Assembly: GCA_946902985.2 (NCBI GenBank) | Contig: OX336389.2 | Span: 1,081,389,788 to 1,081,453,787 of the forward strand | Length of the DNA stretch: 64,000 nt | Reading direction: 5' to 3' | Source: Meconema thalassinum | Taxonomy: Eukaryota > Arthropoda > Insecta > Orthoptera > Tettigoniidae | Part shown: positions 55,150 to 64,000 of the stretch, piece by piece | Layout of the letters: each line of letters begins with the position of its first letter | Position numbering within the stretch: the stretch's first letter is position 1 | Notes under the pieces: generated by a model | Database searches by the model: none | Told to the model about the DNA's origin: nothing | The model's input: the letters and a program-made list of their open reading frames with translations, nothing else | Translations under genes and position numbers: made by a program

Positions 55150-56332
55150 ATAAATTAACAATGTTTTGTGGTGTTTGAAGCCATATTTTCAGTGTTGCCT
55201 TAGTAAACAAGAGTTTAGTGCCCCATCTCTTTTGGGTACATTCGTGTTGACCGACTGAAAAGCACTAAACTCCTGTTAACAATGTTTATTTCTAATAATA
55301 AATTTATAAACAATTAACAAATTGCACTTAAGTGCTTATCACATAAATGAATAATTATAAATGGAACAAAGTGTGAGGGCCTGATGACAGAAACCCTGAT
55401 TAAGGAAATGCCAATGAAACAAGCTTGCTTGATTTGAGAGAAGTTGAACTTAACATAAAAAACACACCTTATAAAGGAACCATAAAACTGATTAAGATTG
55501 TAAGATAACTAGTAAGATTTGATTTCTTCATAAAATTGAACTTATCTTCTCAAAGGGTTGAAGTTCCAGCTAGCATAAGCGTTGATTGAGAAGTCCTCAC
55601 AGTTTCTTCTGAAGGAGGCGTACATGGCCTAGAGATATGTACACAGTTGATAAAAAAAGGTCAAGTCTTTCTTCTTCTCTTGCGAAGGGATGACACTTAT
55701 AGTGTCCAAGTGATGATCCAGCAGCATTTTGAGAATTGGTTGGCAGCCGAAAGGACTGCGGCTGCTTCGAAAGACGAATCAAAGTACCCCATCTAAGGTA
55801 CGGCTTGCAGAGTACGACAGCTGGCAATTATTCCTGCCATCTAGAGCGATACGTCAGGGTGCAGATCTCGTGACGTAACTGCTAGGTAGCGTAGAGACTA
55901 GCGATGGTGTCATGAGATGCAGCAGCGGTGATCAGAAGTGATGAAGGATCAGAAGTGATGAAGAACGCCAGCAAGTGGCGCCTTAAATAGTGACCCTAGA
56001 ACAATCTCGAAACTGGAGATTGCCCGACCAGACAAAGACCTGCCATTGGCCGAACGAAGGTCACGGTGACGTCAGTCGACACTGATGCTCAGCAGACAGC
56101 AGATCAACAAGTAGATGCCCTGTATGTCGGGAGTATGGAAGCTTGAGGTAGCGAGCGACTGGAACACTCAAGGTGAGAACTTTACAAATTTGATGCTTAT
56201 AAATAAATCAGTAAATTAATTACGATACAATGAACTAATTAACATATAAATTTGGTTTGAAGTTTTTCGGGACAAGAAAAGGAACAGTAAAACAGGGCGG
56301 TCGCGAAGTATACACAAACGTATACTGTCACA
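55150..56332 (-). repeat. Putative 3' LTR of the BEL/Pao element
   Basis: The minus strand downstream of the integrase stop holds TGTGACAGTATACG at 56332 (possible LTR start), AATAAA near 55285, and a hairpin AACARGAGTTTAGTGC (55207-55279). The other LTR lies outside the window, so the boundaries are unproven. Confidence 0.35.
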
Positions 56333-56399
56333 AAAGTAACCATGCTCCGAAAACCACCAAACCAATCAAACGTCAAACAACAACAGAGAAGCAAAAACA

Positions 56400-58563
56400 C
56401 TAAGAATCGAGTGGTAGAGGGGCAATCATAGAAATAGGTCTAGTATAATGACCTTTACTGGTAAGAATATCTACCACTTGAATATGATTATCACGACCAG
56501 GGTGGCAATAGTTCACTCTGCCGAGATTCCATACGAGAGGGGGGAGTGGGGTCCCGAAGGAGCACCATGTCACCCACACGTACATTAGGATGAGAAAGAC
56601 GCCACTTCCCTCTCCGCTGAAGCAAACTAAGATACTCCAGCTTCTAACGGCGCCAGAAAGCATTACGGAAAGATTCTATCTTTCTCCAATAAATAGGCAG
56701 ATTGATATCAAAGCACCGAGTCAACAAGGGAGGAGTGGAAGCTAAAGCGCAACCAATTAATAAATGACTGGGCGTTAAAGAAATAAGATCCTTAGGATCA
56801 TTGGATAAGGGAGTAAGCGGTCTAGAATTAACAATTCCTTCAATTTGAATTATGAGGGAATTAAATTCTTCATAGGAAAGCACGGATGGGCCAAGAGTTT
56901 TACGCAATTGCCTCTTAGTAAGCTTCATGCACGATTCCCATCGACCACCATGATTAGGGGCATAAGGAGGGATGAAATGGCACTTGAAACCCTTATTGTA
57001 GGAAAAATTCGAGAGTTGTTCCTTAGAAGAAGGAGAGGTTAGTGCCTTTCTTAGAAGATCAGAAGCACTAATAAAAGTTTTCGCATTGTCTGAAAATACT
57101 TCAGAAGGTACACCTCGTCTAGCGGTGAACCTCGAGAAGGCGGACAAAAAATATGATGTTGATGCATTAGTTACTAACTCTAGATGAATGGCTCCTGTAA
57201 CCATGCAAACGAATAAAGCTATGTATAGCTTTCCCAACACCTTGCGCTTAGAGGTAGGAGAATTCACTTGATAGCTATAAGGACCAGAATAATCAACACC
57301 GGTAAGTGCAAAAGGCTTGTTAGGCTCAGATCGAAAGGAAGGAAGCTGACCCATAATCTGAGTGGAAAGACGCGGTTTATCCTTGAAACAAGGTACAAAC
57401 TTGCGGACAACAGACGACACTTCATGAGCTCCATTAATAAGCCAGTAGTGTTCTCTAATCAAATACAACAAAGTACGAGTTCCTGCATGTAAATGCTGGT
57501 AATGAAACCTCCGTATTATGAGATCGGTCACATGGTGATTTGATGAAAGAATTATATGATGCCTTTTTTCATCAGAATTGTTTGAAAATAACAATCTACC
57601 TCCTACTCTTATCAAACCATCCTGATCAAGGAAGGGAGTTAGAGCTGAAAGTCGACTAGACTTCGGTAATTCCTGACCATTCGACTGCATTAGCCTTTCG
57701 GAAGAAAACACTTCTTGTTGGGTTAACAGTAGAATTTTTCGCGTTGCGAATTCCAGTTCTACTGCAGTGAGAAAACCTTGAGGTTTGAGAGGTTGATTGA
57801 TTACAAAATATTTCCATCGAAAGAGATATGCCATCACTCGAATTAATATAGAGAATGAGGAATAGCACTGAAAAAGACTAAACAACTTATTGGAAGTGAA
57901 AACAATGCGAGTTTCTGGTACTTCTGTCAGCACACTACATGAAGGACGAGGCCAGAATGCGGAATTTTGCAAAAGCCATGGCGGTCCATGCCAGTATAAA
58001 TCAAAAGAAGCCAATTTTGCAGGTGAACAGCCACGTGATATAATATCCGCGGGATTTTCTTTACCAGAAACATGACACCACTGCTCTGAGTGGGAGATTT
58101 CCTGAATTGTGGAGACACGATTCGAAACAAAGGTATTCCAATGAGAGAAGGGTTTCGAAAGCCAAGCCAAAATAACCGTAGAGTCACACCAAAAATATGT
58201 GCGGGAAAACTGAACATTCAGATTTTTGTTTAGTTTGACAGATAATTCGGCGGCCATAAGGGCGGCACATAATTCCAATCTAGGAATGGAAATTGACTTA
58301 AGCGGAGCTACTTTTGACTTAGCACAAATCAAATTTGAGAATCCACTAGAAGAGGTGGGGGAACGTCCTACTATATAGGCACAACAGCCATAGGCTTTCT
58401 CGGAACTGTCCGCGAAAATGTGCAATTCAAGGGATTGACACAAGGGATCTGAAATTAAAAGGCGGGGAATACAAATTTTAGAAAGCTCAGATAAGCTGCT
58501 TCGATATTCCAACCATTCATTCAGAAAGGGAGTGGGTACTAAGTCATCCCATCCTGATTTCAA
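56400..58563 (-). pseudogene. BEL/Pao pol 3' part: RNase H, integrase, DUF5641-like domain
   Basis: RNase H motifs in order: LHIFADSSEKAYG, RLELCAALMAAEL, YFWCDSTVILAW, ENPADIISRG. The integrase HHCC finger starts HYQHLHAGTRTLL; its first Cys position reads F (RKFVPCFKDK), which would impair zinc binding. The DDE core keeps its acidic residues: ALTGVDYSGPY, EVFSDNAKTF, NHGGRWESCMK. The main frame stops at 56644; the same frame continues as EYLSLLQRRGKWRLSHPNVR, then shifts to WNLGRVNYCHPGRDNHIQVV and ends at 56400. It acts on cDNA ends and on RNA-DNA hybrids in the particle or nucleus when intact. Here it is inactive. Confidence 0.88.
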
Positions 58564-58676
58564 TAACCAAAGTCGTTACATAAAGATTTTTGCTGTAATT
58601 ACAACAGGGGCTAGGAACTGAAGTGGATCAAAGATCTTGGCTATCTCTGATAAGACTTCCCTTTTAGTTTGAGGAT

Positions 58677-59800
58677 TCAAATTTGACAACTGAACCTTAT
58701 AGGAAAAATCATCAGAAGAAGGAGACCAGAAAATACCAGGGCTTTCACGGTAGCTTCCTCAGTAGGCAGCTCAATTAGCTTAGTGGTGGGCGAATCCGAT
58801 GAAATCTTTAACAAAAACTCAGTTGAATTTGAGCTCCACTTATGGAGCGGAAAACCACCTCCAAGCAATAAAGATATAAGATCTTTAGAAATAATACAAG
58901 CATCAGTTAAATTCGAAAAGGAATAGAGGAAGTCACCCACGTAAAAAGAATTTTTATGTATTTCAGAGGCTAAGGGATGGTACTGATGACCATCTAGCTC
59001 AGCCAGCAGATGAAGAGAGCAAATTGCGAGGAAAGAAGAGGGTTTCAAACCATAAGTTACTGTTCTTAGGCGAAATATTTTTATGGGTTTTGAATGTTCG
59101 TCGCGCCACAAAATCCTTTGCAAATCCTGCTGCTGGGGGTTTACTAAGATTTGTCGGTACATCTGTTTAATGTCGGCTAAGACTGCAATTGGGTGAAGAC
59201 GAAGATTCAATAAGACAAAAGTGAGATCATTCTGAATTGCAGGTCCTGAGTGCAAAGTGTCATTGAGTGAAATGCCATTGATGTCAGGAGAAGAAACATC
59301 AGAAGAAGTAGACCAGAAAATACCATGGCTTTCACGGTAGCTTCCTCAGTAGGCAGCTCAATTAACTTAGTGGTGGGTGAATCCATCCAAAGCCGATTTT
59401 TCGAAAAAAGACGATAGGGGCAACTTTGACCTTTGACCACTCTTATCTGTTCCCGCGTGGAAGGGTTTTTCCAGACAACGTGATGGTTTAAGTAATCTAT
59501 ATTTTTGGAAGGATTATTTTCATCTTCAATTTTGGAAATTACCTCCATGTGATTAGCAGACTCATATTCCTCCATAAAAGAAGTGTACTGAGTTTTCATA
59601 ACCTTATATTGCTTGAAGCGGCCTTCTACAGCAAATAAAGCCTTAAGCACCCTGGGGTAAGAAGCAAGAATGACAGGGGGTTCAGAAATTCTAGGAAGAG
59701 TTACGATAAATCTACCTTGAGGGGTTCGAACTGTACTTTCTCGAAAAAGCTTTTCGCAAATTTCGTTGTTCGAGGAAGAAGAAGTTGCAGCTTGGACATT
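58677..59800 (-). pseudogene. BEL/Pao reverse transcriptase, unit 1
   Basis: N-terminal linker: CEKLFREST, FIVTLPRISEPPVI, YPRVLKALFAVEGRFKQYK. RT fingers: HHVVWKNPSTREQIRVV, then a foreign segment, then GISLNDTLHSGPAIQNDLTF, VLADIKQMYRQI, LKPSSFLAICSLHLL. The catalytic box reads YVGDFLYS rather than YVDD. The thumb/connection IFWSPSSDDFSYKVQ follows after a frame change. The conserved FDASAK part is replaced by a short duplicate of protease-region sequence (about 59390-59430). Non-functional. Confidence 0.85.
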
Positions 59801-60888
59801 TTATATATCCCAAAATTTTGTCAGGTCATGGCCCAAATCGGAATGAACATGATAACAAGTTGAGACAGACTGAACAGGACTGCGATGTATTTGTCCAGTA
59901 GCAATCCATCCAAAGCCGATTTTTCGAAAAAAGACGATAGGGGTAACTTTGACCTTCTCAGAGTGCAAACACTGCCAGAAAATGCTAGAAGTGAGAAGAA
60001 TGTCAACGGGCAGTCTTTCGTTGAAACGTGGATCAGCAAATTTTATAAAATGCGAATATGCCATTCATGAACAGAAAAAAGGAACTTGGAGTTTCATTGC
60101 CTATGGAATCAATCGCTAAACAATCCAGTTGAAAACGAGTGCCAAAATTATGAGAGTCCTTTAAGTCGACCTTGACGAAACTTAAGGATTTGGACTTGGA
60201 ACGATTAATTCCAGTGACTTCAATTAATGTGGGATGCTTTTGCAGACCTAATTTATGAATTAAACGCTCAATGATGAAATTATTAGTGGCAGCATTATCA
60301 AGTAACCCGCGGGTGGTGATCCATTTGCCATGAGAATTTTTCAATAAGACTTGCACGGTGGATAGCAACACTTGAATCTTACTAAAGGAAGTGGAACTTT
60401 GAGTGAAAGACTGAGCACTAGTAGAAGGAATTTCAGAATTAGATTTTTGAGAAGAACAGCTAGGGGCTGATGATCGTGGTTTCTCATGCCTATGTAATAA
60501 GGTATGATGCTTGCCCTTGCAATGAAAGCACAGGCGCTCGGAAAGAGAGTTCTTCAAAGAATGTGATCTCGAGAGGCAATTAAAACAATGGTTTCGTTGG
60601 GATATTATTTTGCGTCTCTCGTCCACCGACAAGGCTTTGAAATCGGAACATTGATATAAGTTATGGGACTGTTGGCATAAGATACAACCTTGCATCTGAC
60701 CAGGTGATTGAGTATGTGCGGCAAAAACATGAGATCTCAAAACTCGGATCATGACTAATGACCTTTTGGTTTGAAGGCATTTTAGTAGAAACAACAGTAC
60801 TTTTTTGACAAGCTACAGCGGACAAAACTTGGCACCTGGCCTTTACAAACTTAACAAGGGCCTCGTAAGTGCATTGCGAATGCTGAGA
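59801..60888 (-). pseudogene. BEL/Pao gag C-terminus and aspartic protease, unit 1
   Basis: Gag: CTYEALVKFVKARCQVLS, then after a frameshift the knuckles CILCQQSHNLYQC (C-x2-C-x3-H-x4-C), CFNCLSRSHSL (last Cys lost) and CFHCKGKHHTLLH. Protease: TTRGLLDNAATNNFI (active-site Asp in LLDNAA), then VKVDLKDSHNFG. A frame change near 60040 leads to RFNERLPVDILLTSSIFWQC, KIGFGWIATGQI and HDLTKFWDI, with a TAA at 59801 directly before the RT linker in the same frame. Confidence 0.82.
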
Positions 60889-61196
60889 TACTATATAGGC
60901 ACAACAGCCATAGGCTTTCTCGGAACTGTCCGCGAAAATGTGCAATTCAAGGGATTGACACAAGGGATCTGAAATTAAAAGGCGGGGAATACAAATTTTA
61001 GAAAGCTCAGATAAGCTGCTTCGATATTCCAACCATTCATTCAGAAAGGGAGTGGGTACTAAGTCATCCCATCCTGATTTCAATAACCAAAGTCGTTGCA
61101 TAAAGATTTTTGCGGTAATTACAACAGGGGCTAGGAACTGAAGTGGATCAAAGATCTTGGCTATCTCTGATAAGACTTCCCTTTTAGTTTGAAGAT

Positions 61197-62320
61197 TCAA
61201 ATTTGACAACTGAACCTTATAGGAAAAATCATCAGAAGAAGGAGACCAGAAAATACCAGGGCTTTCACGGTAGCTTCCTCAGTAGGCAGCTCAATTAGCT
61301 TAGTGGTGGGCGAATCCGATGAAATCTTTAACAAAAACTCAGTTGAATTTGAGCTCCACTTATGGAGCGGAAAACCACCTCCAAGCAATAAAGATATAAG
61401 ATCTTTAGAAATAATACAAGCATCAGTTAAATTCGAAAAGGAATAGAGGAAGTCACCCACGTAAAAAGAATTTTTATGTATTTCAGAGGCTAAGGGATGG
61501 TACTGATGACCATCTAGCTCAGCCAGCAGATGAAGAGAGCAAATTGCGAGGAAAGAAGAGGGTTTCAAACCATAAGTTACTGTTCTTAGGCGAAATATTT
61601 TTATGGGTTTTGAATGTTCATCGCGCCACAAAATCCTTTGCAAATCCTGCTGCTGGGGATTTACTAAGATTTGTCGGTACATCTGTTTAATGTCGGCTAA
61701 GACTGCAATTGGGTGAAGACGAAGATTCAATAAGACAAAAGTGAGATCATTCTGAATTGCAGGTCCTGAGTGCAAAGTGTCATTGAGTGAAATGCCATTG
61801 ATGTCAGGAGAAGAAACATCAGAAGAAGTAGACCAGAAAATACCAGGGCTTTCACGGCAGCTTCCTCAGTAGGCAGCTCAATTAACTTAGTGGTGGGTGA
61901 ATCCATCCAAAGCCGATTTTTCGAAAAAAGACGATAGGGGCAACTTTGACCTTTGACCACTCTTATCTGTTCCCGCGTGGAAGGGTTTTTCCAGACAACG
62001 TGATGGTTTAAGTAATCTATATTTTTGGAAGGATTATTTTCATCTTCAATTTTGGAAATTACCTCCATGTGATTAGCAGACTCATATTCCTCCATAAAAG
62101 AAGTGTACTGAGTTTTCATAACCTTATATTGCTTGAAGCGGCCTTCTACAGCAAATAAAGCCTTAAGCACCCTGGGGTAAGAAGCAAGAATGACAGGGGG
62201 TTCAGAAATTCTAGGAAGAGTTACGATAAATCTACCTTGAGGGGTTCGAACTGTACTTTCTCGAAAAAGCTTTTCGCAAATTTCGTTGTTCGAGGAAGAA
62301 GAAGTTGCAGCTTGGACATT
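61197..62320 (-). pseudogene. BEL/Pao reverse transcriptase, unit 2
   Basis: As in unit 1, with the same foreign segment and YVGD box. A notable difference is at 61844-61858 (CAGGGCTTTCACGGCAG against CATGGCTTTCACGGTAG). Confidence 0.85.
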
Positions 62321-63408
62321 TTATATATCCCAAAATTTTGTCAGGTCATGGCCCAAATCGGAATGAACATGATAACAAGTTGAGACAGACTGAACAGGAC
62401 TGCGATGTATTTGTCCAGTAGCAATCCATCCAAAGCCGATTTTTCGAAAAAAGACGATAGGGGTAACTTTGACCTTCTCAGAGTGCAAACACTGCCAGAA
62501 AATGCTAGAAGTGAGAAGAATGTCAACGGGCAGTCTTTCGTTGAAACGTGGATCAGCAAATTTTATAAAATGCGAATATGCCATTCATGAACAGAAAAAA
62601 GGAACTTGGAGTTTCATTGCCTATGGAATCAATCGCTAAACAATCCAGTTGAAAACGAGTGCCAAAATTATGAGAGTCCTTTAAGTCGACCTTGACGAAA
62701 CTTAAGGATTTGGACTTGGAACGATTAATTCCAGTGACTTCAATTAATGTGGGATGCTTTTGCAGACCTAATTTATGAATTAAACGCTCAATGATGAAAT
62801 TATTAGTGGCAGCATTATCAAGTAACCCGCGGGTGGTGATCCATTTGCCATGAGAATTTTTCAATAAGACTTGCACGGTGGATAGCAACACTTGAATCTT
62901 ACTAAAGGAAGTGGAACTTTGAGTGAAAGACTGAGCACTAGTAGAAGGAATTTCAGAATTAGATTTTTGAGAAGAACAGCTAGGGGCTGATGATCGTGGT
63001 TTCTCATGCCTATGTAATAAGGTATGATGCTTGCCCTTGCAATGAAAGCACAGGCGCTCGGAAAGAGAGTTCTTCAAAGAATGTGATCTCGAGAGGCAAT
63101 TAAAACAATGGTTTCGTTGGGATATTATTTTGCGTCTCTCGTCCACCGACAAGGCTTTGAAATCGGAACATTGATATAAGTTATGGGACTGTTGGCATAA
63201 GATACAACCTTGCATCTGACCAGGTGATTGAGTATGTGCGGCAAAAACATGAGATCTCAAAACTCGGATCATGACTAATGACCTTTTGGTTTGAAGGCAT
63301 TTTAGTAGAAACAACAGTACTTTTTTGACAAGCTATAGCGGACAAAACTTGGCACCTGGCCTTTACAAACTTAACAAGGGCCTCGTAAGTGCATTGCGAA
63401 TGCTGAGA
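62321..63408 (-). pseudogene. BEL/Pao gag C-terminus and protease, unit 2
   Basis: Essentially identical to 59801-60888, including the stop before the RT linker. A T for C at 63337 and an A for C at 63411 mark small differences. Confidence 0.82.
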
Positions 63409-64000
63409 TAATATATAGGCACAACAGCCATAGGCTTTCTCGGAACTGTCCGCGAAAATGTGCAATTCAAGGGATTGACACAAGGGATCTGAAATTAAAA
63501 GGCGGGGAATACAAATTTTAGAAAGCTCAGATAAGCTGCTTCGATATTCCAACCATTCATTCAGAAAGGGAGTGGGTACTAAGTCATCCCATCCTGATTT
63601 CAATAACCAAAGTCGTTGCATAAAGATTTTTGCGGTAATTACAACAGGGGCTAGGAACTGAAGTGGATCAAAGATCTTGGCTATCTCTGATAAGACTTCC
63701 CTTTTAGTTTGAGGATTCAAATTTGACAACTGAACCTTATAGGAAAAATCATCAGAAGAAGGAGACCAGAAAATACCAGGGCTTTCACGGTAGCTTCCTC
63801 AGTAGGCAGCTCAATTAGCTTAGTGGTGGGCGAATCCGATGAAATCTTTAACAAAAACTCAGTTGAATTTGAGCTCCACTTATGGAGCGGAAAACCACCT
63901 CCAAGCAATAAAGATATAAGATCTTTAGAAATAATACAAGCATCAGTTAAATTCGAAAAGGAATAGAGGAAGTCATCCACGTAAAAAGAATTTTTATGTA
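63409..64000 (-). repeat. Tandem unit 3, cut by the window edge
   Basis: Carries the RNase H N-terminus and the end of RT. Its catalytic box reads VDDFLYS (GTCATCCAC at 63972-63980), the canonical form, unlike units 1 and 2. Confidence 0.92.

Larger units (their letters stand above)
58369..60888 (-). repeat. 2,520-bp tandem unit 1 (gag C-term, protease, RT, RNase H N-term)
   Basis: Unit 1 is joined at its left to the intact RNase H/integrase region. Alignment with unit 2 shows no indel and only about ten substitutions (for example at 58577, 58595, 58672, 59099, 59140, 59324). The junction shows TACTATATAGGC microhomology between RNase H (CAYIV) and gag (SQHSQCTYEALVKF). Confidence 0.95.
60889..63408 (-). 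repeat. 2,520-bp tandem unit 2
   Basis: Same content as unit 1: RT 61197-62320 with YVGDFLYS, protease/gag 62321-63408, RNase H N-terminus 60890-61209. No indels relative to unit 1. Confidence 0.95.
55150..64000 (-). mobile_element. BEL/Pao-type LTR retrotransposon, rearranged and tandemly amplified
   Basis: Order on the minus strand: gag C-terminus with zinc knuckles, aspartic protease, RT, RNase H, integrase, C-terminal DUF5641-like domain, putative LTR. The segment gag-to-RNase H recurs every 2,520 bp (58369, 60889, 63409 onward). All copies carry frameshifts or stops, so none is autonomous. Confidence 0.85.

Overview
The window looks like one stretch of a large, repeat-dominated insect genome. 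Orthopteroid (polyneopteran) is my best guess, from SINE families I recognise only from memory. There are no bacterial-style operons. Almost everything is mobile-element DNA: tRNA-derived SINEs of at least four families, RTE-type LINE 3' ends, hAT-like and Tc1/mariner-like remnants, LTR retrotransposons, satellites and minisatellites. No intact host gene is certain. A few short minus-strand exon-like pieces near 16.7-17.5 kb are the only host-gene candidates.

Layout. 0-1.5 kb: a decayed DUF4817/mariner-type transposase (minus strand) split by a 719-bp hAT-like element with a perfect 8-bp target duplication. 1.7-3.4 kb: three SINEs. 3-12.1 kb: degenerate satellites plus a block present three times (4424-6095, 8503-10168, 10917-12117); the last two also share an RTE LINE fragment and form a tandem segmental duplication. 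12.1-30 kb: SINEs in otherwise unremarkable DNA, a 1.35-kb minisatellite of 30-bp units (21.1-22.4 kb), a 42-bp perfect inverted repeat (16.3 kb), and a short-period minisatellite (29.7-30.3 kb).

30.3-54.2 kb is the most remarkable part: a clean nest. A minisatellite contains a SINE. The SINE is split, with a 4-bp duplication GTAC, by an LTR retrotransposon (30561-53817, minus strand) that has unusually long LTRs (about 4.1 kb each) and a gag-like coding region but no recognisable pol. That gag region is split, with a 6-bp duplication CGCGTG, by an 11,440-bp giant palindromic element (37334-48773). Its ends read AG...CT and its arms are about 5.4 kb each. Each arm carries a FLYWCH-type zinc-finger ORF transcribed outward from the centre, with its own TATA box and poly(A) signal, a class II tRNA-Leu(UAA) gene, a 92-codon ORF, and shared SINE/LINE debris. 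The AG termini and 6-bp duplication match the Maverick/Polinton signature, but none of the Maverick core genes are present. This is my best candidate for an undescribed element type.

54.2-64 kb: a fold-back hairpin, then a minus-strand BEL/Pao retrotransposon with a putative 3' LTR, integrase and RNase H. Its gag(C-terminal)-protease-RT-RNase H(N-terminal) segment is repeated head to tail in exact 2,520-bp units running off the right edge.

The mobile elements do not cooperate as a pathway; the order of insertion is the story. Approximate identities and family names come from reading by eye and from memory, and no database search was possible.
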